Source of the DNA: Pseudomonas sp. H3(2019)
GTDB lineage: Bacteria > Pseudomonadota > Gammaproteobacteria > Pseudomonadales > Pseudomonadaceae
NCBI RefSeq assembly: GCF_007713465.1
Contig: NZ_VMSG01000010.1
Coordinates: 62,001 to 126,000 of the forward strand
Length of the DNA stretch: 64,000 nt
Reading direction: 5' to 3'
The notes beneath the pieces were generated by a model. It worked only from the letters and a program-made list of their open reading frames with translations, was not told the origin of the DNA and did not search any database. The position numbers and the translations under genes are program-made. Below are positions 37,128-46,652 of this stretch, piece by piece; within the stretch, counting starts at the first letter, position 1; each line of letters opens with the position of its first letter.

Positions 37128-37862
37128 ATGGGGCCATACCTCATCCAGGCCGTGACCCGAGGCTTCCTGCCATGGCTGATCCTGATCAGCCTGGCAGGTT
37201 GGGGGCTGCTCCTCGGTTCGGTGCAGATGCTGTCTATCCCCGCATTCTGCGGAGCCTTCGTGCCTCTTGCTTATGCCGCGAGCTGGGAGGGGATTGAACA
37301 GGCGTTGCTGTTCAATCCTCCCCGGCAGTTGGTGGTTTCATGGCTATTGATGTTGCTGGCGATGACCCCCTTGCTGCTGGTCCATCCGCTGACTTATGTG
37401 TGGCAACGCAGTTTGCTGAGGAAGCGCTGGCAGGCAGTGGTGTTGTTTGTGCTGGGTTTCACCAGCGTCTGGACGCTAGCCGGTCTGCTGCTCATGACAC
37501 TGGTAGTAGCGGCGCGGGTGATGTTTGGGGTTTCGCAGGCGATGGCGTTTATCGTCACTTTGGCCGTGTGTCTGGTGTGGCAGGCCTCGCCGCTCAAACA
37601 AAGGTACTTGAACCGTTGTCATCACCAGCCAAGGATTTCGGCGTTCGGCTGGGGGTTTATCAAGGATTGTCTGGCCTATGGTGTGGTCAGCGCAGGCTGG
37701 TGCGTCGGGTCGTGCTGGGCCCTGATGTTGTTGCCGATGCTGGCAGAGCAGGGGCATGTGCCGTTGATGCTGTTGAGCATGGGCTGGATGCTCTGGGAAC
37801 GGTTTAAGCGTCCTCGACCCGTTCGTTGGCACTGGCCGTTTTCACTGCGCCTGTTTCACTGA
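37128..37862 (+). CDS. DUF2182 integral membrane protein
   Basis: 244 residues, about six hydrophobic segments. The pattern fits DUF2182, annotated as predicted metal-binding membrane proteins: WLLMLLAMTPLL, a second segment FVLGFTSVWTLAG, and the late YGVVSAGWCVGSCWALMLL motif with two Cys. The start is only 2 nt after the tyrosinase stop, so the two are surely co-expressed. A role in copper supply to, or membrane association of, the tyrosinase is conceivable but unproven. Confidence 0.72.
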   Translation: MGPYLIQAVTRGFLPWLILISLAGWGLLLGSVQMLSIPAFCGAFVPLAYAASWEGIEQALLFNPPRQLVVSWLLMLLAMTPLLLVHPLTYVWQRSLLRKRWQAVVLFVLGFTSVWTLAGLLLMTLVVAARVMFGVSQAMAFIVTLAVCLVWQASPLKQRYLNRCHHQPRISAFGWGFIKDCLAYGVVSAGWCVGSCWALMLLPMLAEQGHVPLMLLSMGWMLWERFKRPRPVRWHWPFSLRLFH

Positions 37863-38059
37863 AAGCCAGGCAAGGCGCTGGCGCCGCCTACGATCTTTTG
37901 ACTTTCAATCTCCCGGCAATCAGCAGGGCCAAGAGGCTAGAGGTTGTCGTCATGACGTGCGCGATTCCTGTGGGAAATACTCGGGGCGCACGCTAACAAG
38001 GGGGCGCTCGCTAATCTTCATGAGCTTTGCGAATGATTGTTAAAAACTGCGCAAGGCCG

Positions 38060-38950
38060 TTACACCGGCTTGCGCATACGCAACGCTTCGATCATTTTCA
38101 GGCAATGATTCAATCCCGGTGAGACATCGCCGACGCGTCGGCTCAGGATGATCGGCGAGGTGGCATTGGTTTCCAGTACCGGCGTGAAACCGATGTCGTC
38201 GCGATGCAGCAACTGCACCGAGGCCGGTACCAGCGTGACGCCGATACCAGCGCCCACCAGGCCAATGGCGGTTTGCAGCTCGTTGGTCCATTGCGCGACC
38301 TTGATGCTCACACCGTAGGACTCGAACAGCGCGATCACATGGTCGGCATAGCTGGGGCGGGGATTGCCGGGATACAGCACAAACGGTTCATTGGCCAACT
38401 CGGTGAGGCTGATGGGCCTGTCCAGCAACGGGTGTCCGGCGGGCAGGGCCGCGACTAGTCTGTCCTCATTCAAGACGGTCTGGATAATCGCCGGATCATC
38501 GATACGGATCCGCCCAAAGCCAACGTCGATACGTCCGGCCTTGAGCGCTTGCACCTGTTGCAGCGTGGTCATTTCCGACAGGCCGAGCTCCAGTTCCAGC
38601 GACTCGTTGCTGCGCAGTCGGCGAATCAGTTCGGGCAACACGCCATACAGAGTCGAAGGGGCAAAACCGATGCCCAGCCAGGTCTTTTCGCCCAGACCGA
38701 TACGTCGGGTGTTGTCGCAGACTTTGCTCAATTGCTCAAGCAGGGCGCTGGAGTGCTCAAGGAAAAACCGTCCGGCTTCGGTCAGACGCAATGGCCTGCC
38801 ACGTTCCAGCAACACCACCCCGAGTTCATCTTCCAGTTGCTGGATCTGCCGGCTCAACGGTGGCTGGGCGATGTGCAGGCGTTCGGCGGCGCGGGTGAAA
38901 TTCAAGGTTTGACCCAGCACCTGGAAGTAACGCAGATGACGCAGCTCCAT
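38060..38950 (-). CDS. catR: LysR-type regulator CatR of the catBCA genes
   Basis: Activator of catechol degradation that responds to cis,cis-muconate. 296 residues: N-terminal winged helix (MELRHLRYFQVLGQTLNFTRAAERLHIAQ, split here as residues 1-29 of the protein) and a C-terminal effector-binding domain with PAGHPLLDRP and FVLYPG. It is divergent from catB, the classical CatR layout. ATG 38950 is used; upstream in-frame starts run into catB. A 15-bp palindrome with LysR T-N11-A form is in the 127-bp divergent gap. Confidence 0.93.
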   Translation of the reverse strand: MELRHLRYFQVLGQTLNFTRAAERLHIAQPPLSRQIQQLEDELGVVLLERGRPLRLTEAGRFFLEHSSALLEQLSKVCDNTRRIGLGEKTWLGIGFAPSTLYGVLPELIRRLRSNESLELELGLSEMTTLQQVQALKAGRIDVGFGRIRIDDPAIIQTVLNEDRLVAALPAGHPLLDRPISLTELANEPFVLYPGNPRPSYADHVIALFESYGVSIKVAQWTNELQTAIGLVGAGIGVTLVPASVQLLHRDDIGFTPVLETNATSPIILSRRVGDVSPGLNHCLKMIEALRMRKPV

Positions 38951-38976
38951 GAGCCCTCCACAGTCGACAATGGTGA

Positions 38977-38991
38977 ATACCTTTAAGGTAT
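38977..38991. promoter_or_regulatory. LysR-type operator (probable CatR site)
   Basis: ATACCTTTAAGGTAT is a palindrome with 7-bp arms and contains T-N11-A. It lies in the catR-catB divergent gap, 86 bp before the catB ATG, where CatR recognition sites occur in other Pseudomonas. Confidence 0.65.
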
Positions 38992-39077
38992 CGATCCAGA
39001 CCAATTCTATATTGGAACCTTGAAAAAAGCCGTACGAGAATCCGTCACAGAACTTCAAGAACCTGACGGGTATCGAC

Positions 39078-40226
39078 ATGCTTTCTTCTGCCATTGAATC
39101 GATCGAGACGATCATCGTCGATCTGCCGACCATCCGCCCGCACAAGCTGGCAATGCACACCATGCAGAATCAGACGCTGGTGATCATCCGCGTACGCAGC
39201 AAAGACGGTATCGAAGGCATCGGCGAATCGACCACCATCGGTGGCCTGGCCTACGGCAACGAAAGCCCGGACAGTATCAAGACCAACATCGACAAGCACT
39301 TTGCGCCGCTGCTGCTGGGACAGGACGCGTGCAATATCAACGCGGCGATGCTGCGCCTGGAGCGCAGTATTCGCGGTAATACCTTCGCCAAATCCGGCAT
39401 CGAAACCGCTTTGCTCGACGCCCACGGCAAGCGCCTTGGCCTGCCGGTCAGTGAGTTGCTCGGTGGCCGCGTACGCGATTCGTTGCCGGTGGCCTGGACG
39501 CTGGCCAGCGGCGATACTGCCAAGGACATCGCCGAAGCCGAGCAGATGCTCGACCTGCGTCGTCACCGGATCTTCAAGTTGAAGATCGGTGCCGGTGAAG
39601 TCGACCGCGACCTGGCTCACGTCATTGCGATCAAAAAAGCCTTGGGCGACCGTGCCAGCGTGCGCGTCGACGTTAACCAGGCCTGGGACGAAGCGGTGGC
39701 GCTGCGAGCCTGCCGGATTCTCGGTGGTAATGGTATCGACCTGATCGAACAGCCGATCTCGCGCAACAACCGTGCCGGCATGGTGCGCCTCAACGCGATG
39801 AGCCCGGCGCCAATCATGGCGGACGAGTCGATCGAGTGCGTGGAAGATGCGTTCAACCTGGCGCGTGAAGGCGCGGCCTCGGTGTTCGCACTGAAAATCG
39901 CCAAGAACGGCGGCCCCCGCGCTGTGTTGCGCACTGCGGCAATTGCCGAAGCCGCCGGCATCGGCCTGTACGGCGGCACCATGCTCGAAGGCGGGATCGG
40001 CACACTGGCCTCGGCCCATGCCTTCCTCACGCTGAACGAGCTGAGTTGGGACACTGAACTGTTCGGGCCGCTGTTGCTGACCGAAGACATCCTCAGCGAG
40101 CCACCGGTTTACCGCGATTTCCATTTGCATGTTTCGCAGGCACCCGGCCTTGGCCTGAGCCTGGACGAAGAGCGTCTGGCGTTTTTCCGCCGCGATAAAA
40201 CCTCCACTGCCATTCATTCCGTCTGA
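39078..40226 (+). CDS. catB: Muconate cycloisomerase
   Basis: Converts cis,cis-muconate to muconolactone. 382-residue enolase-superfamily enzyme. The catalytic Lys pair is in FKLKIG (Lys167 and Lys169). Metal ligands are Asp198 (RVDVN), Glu224 (LIEQP) and Asp249 (MADES), with Lys273 (ALKIAK) on the other face. First gene of catBCA, 10 bp before catC. Activation by CatR from the divergent gap is expected. Confidence 0.96.
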   Translation: MLSSAIESIETIIVDLPTIRPHKLAMHTMQNQTLVIIRVRSKDGIEGIGESTTIGGLAYGNESPDSIKTNIDKHFAPLLLGQDACNINAAMLRLERSIRGNTFAKSGIETALLDAHGKRLGLPVSELLGGRVRDSLPVAWTLASGDTAKDIAEAEQMLDLRRHRIFKLKIGAGEVDRDLAHVIAIKKALGDRASVRVDVNQAWDEAVALRACRILGGNGIDLIEQPISRNNRAGMVRLNAMSPAPIMADESIECVEDAFNLAREGAASVFALKIAKNGGPRAVLRTAAIAEAAGIGLYGGTMLEGGIGTLASAHAFLTLNELSWDTELFGPLLLTEDILSEPPVYRDFHLHVSQAPGLGLSLDEERLAFFRRDKTSTAIHSV

Positions 40227-40236
40227 GGAGAACTGC

Positions 40237-40527
40237 ATGTTGTTCCACGTAAAGATGACCGTGAACCTGCCGGTCGATATGGACCCGGCGCGCGCCGCTC
40301 GGCTCAAGTCCGACGAAAAGGCCCTGGCCCAACGCCTGCAACAACAGGGCAAGTGGCGCCATCTGTGGCGCATTGCCGGGCTGTACGCCAATTACAGCGT
40401 GTTCGACGTCGACAGCGTGCAGGAACTGCACGACCTGCTGATGCAACTGCCGCTTTACCCCTACATGGCTATCGAAGTGAACGCGATGTGCAGGCATCCT
40501 TCCTCTATTCATGAGGATGATCGCTGA
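40237..40527 (+). CDS. catC: Muconolactone delta-isomerase
   Basis: Isomerises muconolactone to beta-ketoadipate enol-lactone. 96 residues, the usual decameric small protein: N-terminal LFHVKMTVNLP, WRHLWRIAGLYANYSVFDV, and C-terminal LPLYPYMAIEV. GAGGAG precedes ATG 40237. Lies between catB and catA in one transcription unit. Confidence 0.95.
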   Translation: MLFHVKMTVNLPVDMDPARAARLKSDEKALAQRLQQQGKWRHLWRIAGLYANYSVFDVDSVQELHDLLMQLPLYPYMAIEVNAMCRHPSSIHEDDR

Positions 40528-40578
40528 GCCGTTGCCTTCCAGTTCTGTACTCTAATAAATACAAGATGAGGATTAATC

Positions 40579-41508
40579 ATGAACGCCAAAATTTCCCACA
40601 CTGCCAGCGCACAGAAGTTTCTCGAAGACGCCAGTGGCCTGCTCAACAACGCTGGCAACCCGCGCGCCAAAGCGCTGATCTACCGCATCCTGCGTGATTC
40701 GGTGAACATCATCGAAGACCTCGAAGTGACCCCGGAAGAGTTCTGGAAAGCCGTCAACTACCTGAACGAACTGGGCGCGCGCCAAGAAGCGGGCTTGTTG
40801 GTTGCAGGCTTGGGCCTGGAACACTACCTGGACCTGCTGATGGATGCCGAAGACGAGCAGGCCGGTAAATCCGGCGGCACCCCGCGCACCATCGAAGGCC
40901 CGCTGTATGTCGCTGGCGCACCGCTGTCCAACGGCGAAGCACGGCTGGACGACGGCGTTGATCCGGGCGTGGTGCTGTTCATGCAGGGCCAGGTCAAGAA
41001 CACCGATGGCAAGCCGCTGGCCGGTGCCGTGGTGGATGTCTGGCACGCCAATACCGGCGGCACCTATTCGTACTTCGATGCCAGCCAGTCCGAGTTCAAC
41101 CTGCGTCGCCGGATCGTCACCGACGCCGAGGGTCGCTATCGCTTTCGCAGCATCGTGCCGTCCGGCTACGGCTGCCCACCGGACGGTCCGACCCAGCAGT
41201 TGCTTGATCAACTGGGTCGTCATGGCCAGCGCCCGGCGCACATCCACTTCTTCATCTCGGCGGATGACCATCGTCACCTGACCACCCAGATCAACCTGGA
41301 CGGTGACAAGTACCTGCACGACGATTTCGCCTACGCCACTCGCGATGAACTGATCGCCAAAATCACCTTCAGCGACGATCAGCAGCGTGCACGCGAGCAT
41401 GGCGTCAGCGGACGCTTTGCCGAGATCGAATTCGATTTCACCCTGCAGTCGTCGGCGCAACCGGAAGAGCAACATCGTCACGAGCGAGTGCGCGCGCTGG
41501 AGAACTGA
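40579..41508 (+). CDS. catA: Catechol 1,2-dioxygenase
   Basis: Intradiol ring cleavage of catechol to cis,cis-muconate using Fe(III). 309 residues. Iron ligands Tyr163 (GGTYSYF), Tyr197 (SGYG), His221 and His223 (AHIHFF) are all present, with the N-terminal helical dimerisation domain before them. AGGA precedes ATG 40579. End of the catBCA unit; a stable hairpin follows. Confidence 0.97.
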   Translation: MNAKISHTASAQKFLEDASGLLNNAGNPRAKALIYRILRDSVNIIEDLEVTPEEFWKAVNYLNELGARQEAGLLVAGLGLEHYLDLLMDAEDEQAGKSGGTPRTIEGPLYVAGAPLSNGEARLDDGVDPGVVLFMQGQVKNTDGKPLAGAVVDVWHANTGGTYSYFDASQSEFNLRRRIVTDAEGRYRFRSIVPSGYGCPPDGPTQQLLDQLGRHGQRPAHIHFFISADDHRHLTTQINLDGDKYLHDDFAYATRDELIAKITFSDDQQRAREHGVSGRFAEIEFDFTLQSSAQPEEQHRHERVRALEN

Positions 41509-41521
41509 TCAGCGCGGGCCC

Positions 41522-41557
41522 AGGCCACGGGATAACTGACCGTTTATCCCGTGGCCT
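41522..41557 (+). terminator. Hairpin terminator after catA
   Basis: 13-bp stem AGGCCACGGGATA (41522-41534) with TATCCCGTGGCCT (41545-41557), 10-nt loop. The following T-run is poor, so termination may be partial or factor-assisted. Confidence 0.65.
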
Positions 41558-41663
41558 TCCGCTTTGCGGTCACTCGCATAGAATGGCCAGGCCCGATTTT
41601 CCTGGGATGCGTGCCCAATAGCGCCCGCACCGTAGCCGATAGTGACAATTAGAGTGAGCGGTT

Positions 41664-42620
41664 ATGCAAGCGCATCTATTGAGTGAGCGCAGCAGTGTGT
41701 TTGAGCAGGCCGATCCCTATGCGGTATCGGACTACGTCAATCAGCACGTGGGCAACCATTGCATCCGCTTGCCCGGAAGCGGCAGCCCTCAGGCCAGTCT
41801 CAATCACCGTAAATTCGCCAGCCTCGACCTCTGCCGTATCAGCTATGGCGGCAGTGTGCGGGTGACCTCGCCAGCGCTGGAAACCCTCTACCACTTGCAA
41901 GTGCTGTTACGCGGAAACTGCCTGTGGCGTGGTCATCGGCAGGAACACTACTTTGCGCCCGGTGAGCTGCTGCTGATCAACCCGGACGATCCGGTGGACC
42001 TGACGTACTCTGACGACTGCGAAAAATTTATCGTGAAAATGCCCGCCAGCCTGCTGGATTCGGTGTGCCAGGAGCAACGCTGGTTGCACCCGGGGCAGGG
42101 CGTGAGGTTTCTCGAGAACCGCTACCAACTGGATGAGCTTGAAGGTTTCGTCAATCTGCTGGGCATGGTTTGCCAGGAGGCTGAAGCGACCGAGCGCATG
42201 CCCCGTGTTCAGGAGCATTACGCGCACATCGTCGTGAGCAAGATGCTCAGCCTGATGAAAACCAATGTCAGGCGCCTCGGTCTCGGCTCGCAGTCAGCGA
42301 ACTTCGAGTTGATCGCCGACTACATCGAACGCAACCTCAAGCAGGACATCTGCAGCGAAGAACTGGCGCGTCAGGCACAGATGAGCCTGCGTTCGCTGTA
42401 TGGGTTGTTCGAGCGCAATGCGGCCACCACTCCAAAAAACTACATCCGGCAGAAGAAGCTCGAGCGGGTCAACGCTTGTCTGAGCGACCCGACCTGCACG
42501 GTGCGCAACGTGACCGAACTGGCCATGGATTACGGCTTTTTGCACCTGGGACGGTTCTCCGAAAGCTACCGCAAGCAGTTCGGCGAATTGCCGTCGGACA
42601 CCCTCAAGCGCCGTCACTGA
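41664..42620 (+). CDS. benR: AraC/XylS-family benzoate regulator BenR
   Basis: Activates benABCD in response to benzoate. 318 residues: N-terminal effector-binding cupin-like domain (about 25-190, including LQVLLRGNCLWRGH and FAPGELLLINP) and a C-terminal AraC double helix-turn-helix (about 215-318). The latter has CSEELARQAQMSLRSLYGLFE and MDYGFLHLGRFSESYRKQFGE, close to XylS/BenR. It is co-oriented with benA, and two XylS-type sites stand before benA. Confidence 0.92.
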   Translation: MQAHLLSERSSVFEQADPYAVSDYVNQHVGNHCIRLPGSGSPQASLNHRKFASLDLCRISYGGSVRVTSPALETLYHLQVLLRGNCLWRGHRQEHYFAPGELLLINPDDPVDLTYSDDCEKFIVKMPASLLDSVCQEQRWLHPGQGVRFLENRYQLDELEGFVNLLGMVCQEAEATERMPRVQEHYAHIVVSKMLSLMKTNVRRLGLGSQSANFELIADYIERNLKQDICSEELARQAQMSLRSLYGLFERNAATTPKNYIRQKKLERVNACLSDPTCTVRNVTELAMDYGFLHLGRFSESYRKQFGELPSDTLKRRH

Positions 42621-42650
42621 TACAAAACCTGGCGCATGGCTTGTCAGACG

Positions 42651-42765
42651 TGATCGTTCCCACGCGCAGCAAAGGAATGCCTCACTGGACGCTCTGCGTC
42701 CGCTTCGGCATGTGACGCGGAGCGTCACTGGCTGCATTCCCACGCGGGAGCGTGGGAACGATCAT
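42651..42765. repeat. Dispersed palindromic repeat between benR and benA (copy 2)
   Basis: Same family as 31942-32052: CGTTCCCACGCGC ... GAGCGTGGGAACG outer arms and GACGCTCTGCGTC/GACGCGGAGCGTC inner arms. It ends only 14 bp upstream of the first BenR site, so it may insulate or terminate transcription from benR. Confidence 0.85.
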
Positions 42766-42778
42766 TGCGCGTCTTCCT

Positions 42779-42814
42779 TGCACAAAACGGATAAAGGTCT
42801 GCACCCAGCGGATA
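42779..42814 (+). promoter_or_regulatory. Tandem BenR/XylS operator upstream of benA
   Basis: Two direct repeats of TGCA-N6-GGATA at 42779-42793 and 42800-42814, spaced 21 bp (two helical turns), exactly the architecture of XylS/BenR sites in Pm- and Pb-type promoters. The benA start is 64 bp downstream. Confidence 0.9.
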
Positions 42815-42877
42815 TTGTCCAGTCGCCGCCCGCCCTAGCATGAGCCTGCCTGAATAAAAACAATGGAGGCGGCGGCC

Positions 42878-44242
42878 ATGTCCCTGCGACCCGAATACCT
42901 TCACTCCCTGCTTGAAGAAGACAAAGACCAGGGCATCTACCGCTGCAAGCGGGAGATGTTTACCGACCCACGCTTGTTCGATCTCGAGATGCAACACATC
43001 TTCGAAGGCAACTGGCTGTACCTCGCCCACGAGAGCCAGATTCCGAACAAGAATGATTTCTACACCACCACCATGGGCCGTCAGTCGATCTTCATTGCGC
43101 GCAACAAGGACGGCGAACTCAACGCGTTCATCAACGCCTGCAGCCACCGTGGCGCGATGCTCTGCCGACACAAGACCGGCAACAAGTCTTCCTACACCTG
43201 CCCGTTTCACGGTTGGACCTTCAACAACTCCGGCAAGCTGCTCAAGGTCAAGGACCCGGCGGCGGCCGGCTACCCGACGAGCTTCAACTGTGAAGGCTCC
43301 CACGACCTGACCAAAGTCGCGCGCTTCGAATCCTATCGTGGCTTCCTGTTCGGCAGCCTCAAGGCCGATGTGGTGCCGCTGGTCGAGCACCTGGGCGAGT
43401 CGGCGAAGATCATCGACATGATCGTCGATCAGTCCGCCGATGGCCTTGAAGTCCTGCGTGGTTCATCCAGCTACATCTACGAAGGTAACTGGAAACTCAC
43501 GGCTGAAAATGGCGCCGACGGCTATCACGTCAGCTCGGTGCACTGGAACTATGCCGCCACCCAGAACCAGCGCAAACAGCGCGAATGCGGTGACGAGAAC
43601 CCAACCATGAGCGCCGGCACCTGGGCCAGGCAGGGCGGCGGTTTCTACTCCTTCGACAAGGGCCACATGCTGCTCTGGACCCGTTGGTCGAACCCTGAAG
43701 ACCGGCCGCTGTACGAGCGCCGCGACCAACTGGCCAAGGACTTTGGCCAGGCCCGCGCCGACTGGATGATCGAGAACTCGCGCAACCTGTGTCTGTACCC
43801 CAACGTGTACCTGATGGACCAGTTCAGTTCGCAGATCCGCATCGCCCGGCCGATCTCGGTCAACCGCACCGAAATCACCATTTACTGCATCGCCCCCAAA
43901 GGCGAAAGCGACAGCGCGCGTTCGAGCCGGATTCGTCAGTATGAGGACTTTTTCAACGTCAGCGGCATGGCGACGCCGGACGACCTCGAAGAATTCCGCT
44001 CCTGCCAGATGGGCTACCAGGGCAGCGTCACCGCCTGGAACGATATGTCCCGTGGTGCCGAGCACTGGGTTGAAGGTGCCGATGAGGCGGCCAAAGAGAT
44101 CGATCTGCACCCGTTGCTCAGCGGTGTGCGTACCGAAGACGAAGGTCTGTTCGTGCTGCAACACAAGTACTGGCAGGAAACCATGCTCAAAGCCTTGAGC
44201 GAAGAGCAGTCGGCCTTGATCAAGGTGGAGGAGTTGTCATGA
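42878..44242 (+). CDS. benA: Benzoate 1,2-dioxygenase, large (alpha) subunit
   Basis: Terminal oxygenase subunit that dihydroxylates benzoate. 454 residues. Rieske [2Fe-2S] ligands are Cys88/His90 and Cys108/His111 (CSHRGAM ... CPFHGW). The mononuclear iron histidines lie in DGYHVSSVH (His217, His222). GGAGG sits 8 nt before ATG 42878; a longer frame from 42863 is rejected. First gene of benABCD, behind tandem BenR sites. Confidence 0.96.
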   Translation: MSLRPEYLHSLLEEDKDQGIYRCKREMFTDPRLFDLEMQHIFEGNWLYLAHESQIPNKNDFYTTTMGRQSIFIARNKDGELNAFINACSHRGAMLCRHKTGNKSSYTCPFHGWTFNNSGKLLKVKDPAAAGYPTSFNCEGSHDLTKVARFESYRGFLFGSLKADVVPLVEHLGESAKIIDMIVDQSADGLEVLRGSSSYIYEGNWKLTAENGADGYHVSSVHWNYAATQNQRKQRECGDENPTMSAGTWARQGGGFYSFDKGHMLLWTRWSNPEDRPLYERRDQLAKDFGQARADWMIENSRNLCLYPNVYLMDQFSSQIRIARPISVNRTEITIYCIAPKGESDSARSSRIRQYEDFFNVSGMATPDDLEEFRSCQMGYQGSVTAWNDMSRGAEHWVEGADEAAKEIDLHPLLSGVRTEDEGLFVLQHKYWQETMLKALSEEQSALIKVEELS

Positions 44243-44727
44243 GCATCTCTTACGACGCCGTACGCGATTTTCTCTACCGCGAAGCGCGCTACCTCGATGA
44301 CAAGGAGTGGGACAACTGGCTGGAGCTGTACGCCGCCGACGCGACGTTCTGGATGCCGTCCTGGGACGATAACGACGAACTGACCGAGGACCCGCAACGG
44401 GAAATCTCGCTGATCTGGTACGGCAACCGCACGGGCCTGGAAGACCGCATCTTCCGGATCAAGACCGAGCGTTCCAGTGCCAGCGTGCCGGACACTCGGA
44501 CCTCGCACAACATCAGCAACATCGAGCTGCTCGAACAGGCCGACGGGCTGTGCAAGGTGCGCTTCAACTGGCACACCTTGAGTTTTCGCTACAAGACCGT
44601 CGACAGCTATTTCGGCAGCAGCTTCTACACCCTCGACGTGCGTGGCGACAGCCCGCTGATCAAGGCCAAGAAAGTGATCCTGAAGAACGATTACGTTCGT
44701 CAGGTCATCGATGTCTATCACCTGTGA
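44239..44727 (+). CDS. benB: Benzoate 1,2-dioxygenase, small (beta) subunit
   Basis: 162-residue structural beta subunit (NTF2-like fold) of the ring-hydroxylating dioxygenase. Family blocks [21 protein letters not shown] and WMPSWDDN are visible. Start overlaps the benA stop by 4 nt (ATGA) with a strong GGAGGAG site inside benA, ensuring equal subunit production. Confidence 0.95.
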   Translation: MSISYDAVRDFLYREARYLDDKEWDNWLELYAADATFWMPSWDDNDELTEDPQREISLIWYGNRTGLEDRIFRIKTERSSASVPDTRTSHNISNIELLEQADGLCKVRFNWHTLSFRYKTVDSYFGSSFYTLDVRGDSPLIKAKKVILKNDYVRQVIDVYHL

Positions 44728-44737
44728 GGCAGCCGTC

Positions 44738-45751
44738 ATGACTCATTCCATCGCACTCAATTTTGAAGACGGCGTCACCCGTTTCGTTGACGCCAACCCC
44801 GGCGAAACCGTGGCTGACGCTGCGTATCGCCAGGGCATCAACATCCCGCTGGACTGCCGCGACGGCGCCTGCGGTACCTGCAAATGCTTCGCCGAAGCCG
44901 GGCGTTACGATCTGGGCGAGGAGTACATCGAAGACGCCCTGAGCAGCGACGAGGCCGAAAAAGGCTTTGTGCTGACCTGCCAGATGCGCGCCCTCAGCGA
45001 CTGCGTGGTGCGCGTGCCAGTGTCCTCGGACGTCTGCCGCACGCAAAAGGCCCACTACAGCGCGGCCATCAGCCAGGTGCGTCAGCTGTCGGACAGCACG
45101 ATTGCGCTGTCGATCAAGGGCGAAGCCCTGAGCAAACTGGCGTTCCTGCCGGGGCAATACGTCAACCTCGGCATTCCCGGCAGCGAGCAGACCCGCGCCT
45201 ATTCGTTCAGCTCGTTGCAACGCGACGGTGAAGTCAGCTTCCTGATCCGCAACGTGCCGGGCGGGTTGATGAGCAGTTTTCTCACTGGTATCGCCAAGGC
45301 CGGCGACAGCATGAGCCTGGCCGGGCCGTTGGGCAGTTTTTACCTGCGCGATATTCAGCGTCCGTTGCTGTTGCTGGCGGGCGGTACGGGTCTGGCGCCG
45401 TTCACTGCCATGCTGGAGAAAATTGCCGAGCAGGGCAGTGAGCATCCGTTGCACTTGATCTACGGCGTGACCAATGATTTTGACCTGGTGGAATTGGATC
45501 GGCTGCAAGCCTTGGCCGCGCGGATCCCGAACTTCAGTTTCAGTGCCTGCGTGGCCAACCCGCAAAGCGCGCACCCGCTCAAGGGTTATGTGACCCAGCA
45601 CATCGAACCCAAACACTTGAACGACGGTGATGTCGATGTCTACCTCTGCGGCCCGCCGCCGATGGTTGAGGCCGTGAGCCAGTTCATCCGCGAGCAGGGC
45701 GTCGCGCCGAAAAATTTCTACTACGAAAAATTCGCGGCGAGTGCTGCGTAA
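44738..45751 (+). CDS. benC: Benzoate 1,2-dioxygenase electron-transfer component (reductase)
   Basis: Passes electrons from NADH to BenAB. 337 residues. The N-terminal plant-type [2Fe-2S] ferredoxin has ligands Cys40, Cys45, Cys48 and Cys81. An FAD domain follows with the RAYSFSS motif, then an NAD domain (LLAGGTGLAPF, YLCGPPPMV). ATG 44738 places the ferredoxin at the N-terminus as in BenC; the frame from 44711 overlaps benB. Confidence 0.96.
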   Translation: MTHSIALNFEDGVTRFVDANPGETVADAAYRQGINIPLDCRDGACGTCKCFAEAGRYDLGEEYIEDALSSDEAEKGFVLTCQMRALSDCVVRVPVSSDVCRTQKAHYSAAISQVRQLSDSTIALSIKGEALSKLAFLPGQYVNLGIPGSEQTRAYSFSSLQRDGEVSFLIRNVPGGLMSSFLTGIAKAGDSMSLAGPLGSFYLRDIQRPLLLLAGGTGLAPFTAMLEKIAEQGSEHPLHLIYGVTNDFDLVELDRLQALAARIPNFSFSACVANPQSAHPLKGYVTQHIEPKHLNDGDVDVYLCGPPPMVEAVSQFIREQGVAPKNFYYEKFAASAA

Positions 45752-45766
45752 GTGCGGGAGGGTTTG

Positions 45767-46540
45767 ATGAACAGATTTCATGAGAAAGTCGCGCTGATTA
45801 CCGGTGCGGCCCAAGGGATTGGCCGCCGCGTCGCCGAGCGCATGGCCGCCGAAGGTGCGCGACTGATTCTGGTCGACCGTTCCGAACTGGTGTTTGAGCT
45901 GCAAGAGCAGTTGGGGCAAACCAGTGAAGTGCTGACCCTCACCGCCGACCTCGAACAGTACGCCGAGTGCCAGCGCGTGATGACGGCGGCCATCGAGCGT
46001 TTCGGTCGTCTGGATATATTGGTCAACAATGTTGGCGGGACCATCTGGGCCAAGCCTTTCGAGCATTACGAAGAACAACAGATCGAAGCGGAAGTCCGCC
46101 GTTCGCTGTTCCCGACGCTGTGGTGCTGCCACGCGGCGCTGCCGTTCATGCTGGAGCAGGGCAGCGGCGCCATCGTCAACGTGTCATCCGTTGCCACGCG
46201 CGGGGTCAATCGCGTGCCTTACGGCGCGGCCAAGGGCGGAGTCAATGCGCTCACCGCGTGCCTGGCGTTCGAAGCCGCCGAGCGGGGTGTGCGGGTCAAT
46301 GCCACCGCGCCGGGCGGCACCGAAGCGCCGTCACGGCGGATTCCGCGCAACAGCGCTGAGCAAAGCCCGCAGGAGAAGGTCTGGTATCAGCAGATTGTCG
46401 ACCAAACGATCGACAGCAGCCTGATGAAACGCTATGGCACGATTGACGAGCAGGTCGGGGCGATCCTGTTTCTGGCCTCTGACGACGCGGCTTACATCAC
46501 CGGGCTGGTGATGCCGGTCGGCGGCGGTGATCAAGGCTGA
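45767..46540 (+). CDS. benD: cis-1,6-Dihydroxycyclohexa-2,4-diene-1-carboxylate dehydrogenase
   Basis: Short-chain dehydrogenase that rearomatises the benzoate dihydrodiol to catechol with CO2 release. 257 residues: NAD-binding TGAAQGIG, active-site Ser (VSSVATRG) and YGAAK Tyr/Lys, and a C-terminal SDDAAYITGLVMPVGGG. GGGAGGG lies before ATG 45767. Last ben gene here; no benK or benE transporter follows. A hairpin (about 46554-46585, CCGTTACCC/GGGTAACGG) lies after the stop. Confidence 0.94.
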   Translation: MNRFHEKVALITGAAQGIGRRVAERMAAEGARLILVDRSELVFELQEQLGQTSEVLTLTADLEQYAECQRVMTAAIERFGRLDILVNNVGGTIWAKPFEHYEEQQIEAEVRRSLFPTLWCCHAALPFMLEQGSGAIVNVSSVATRGVNRVPYGAAKGGVNALTACLAFEAAERGVRVNATAPGGTEAPSRRIPRNSAEQSPQEKVWYQQIVDQTIDSSLMKRYGTIDEQVGAILFLASDDAAYITGLVMPVGGGDQG

Positions 46541-46652
46541 GTCTCGGTGACCGTTACCCGACGGGACCGTCGTTGGGTAACGGCGGCACTTTCAAGCTCT
46601 GTGTTAACATCGCCGCCTTATGCAAAACGGCACGAAGAGGGGTTGAAAGAAG

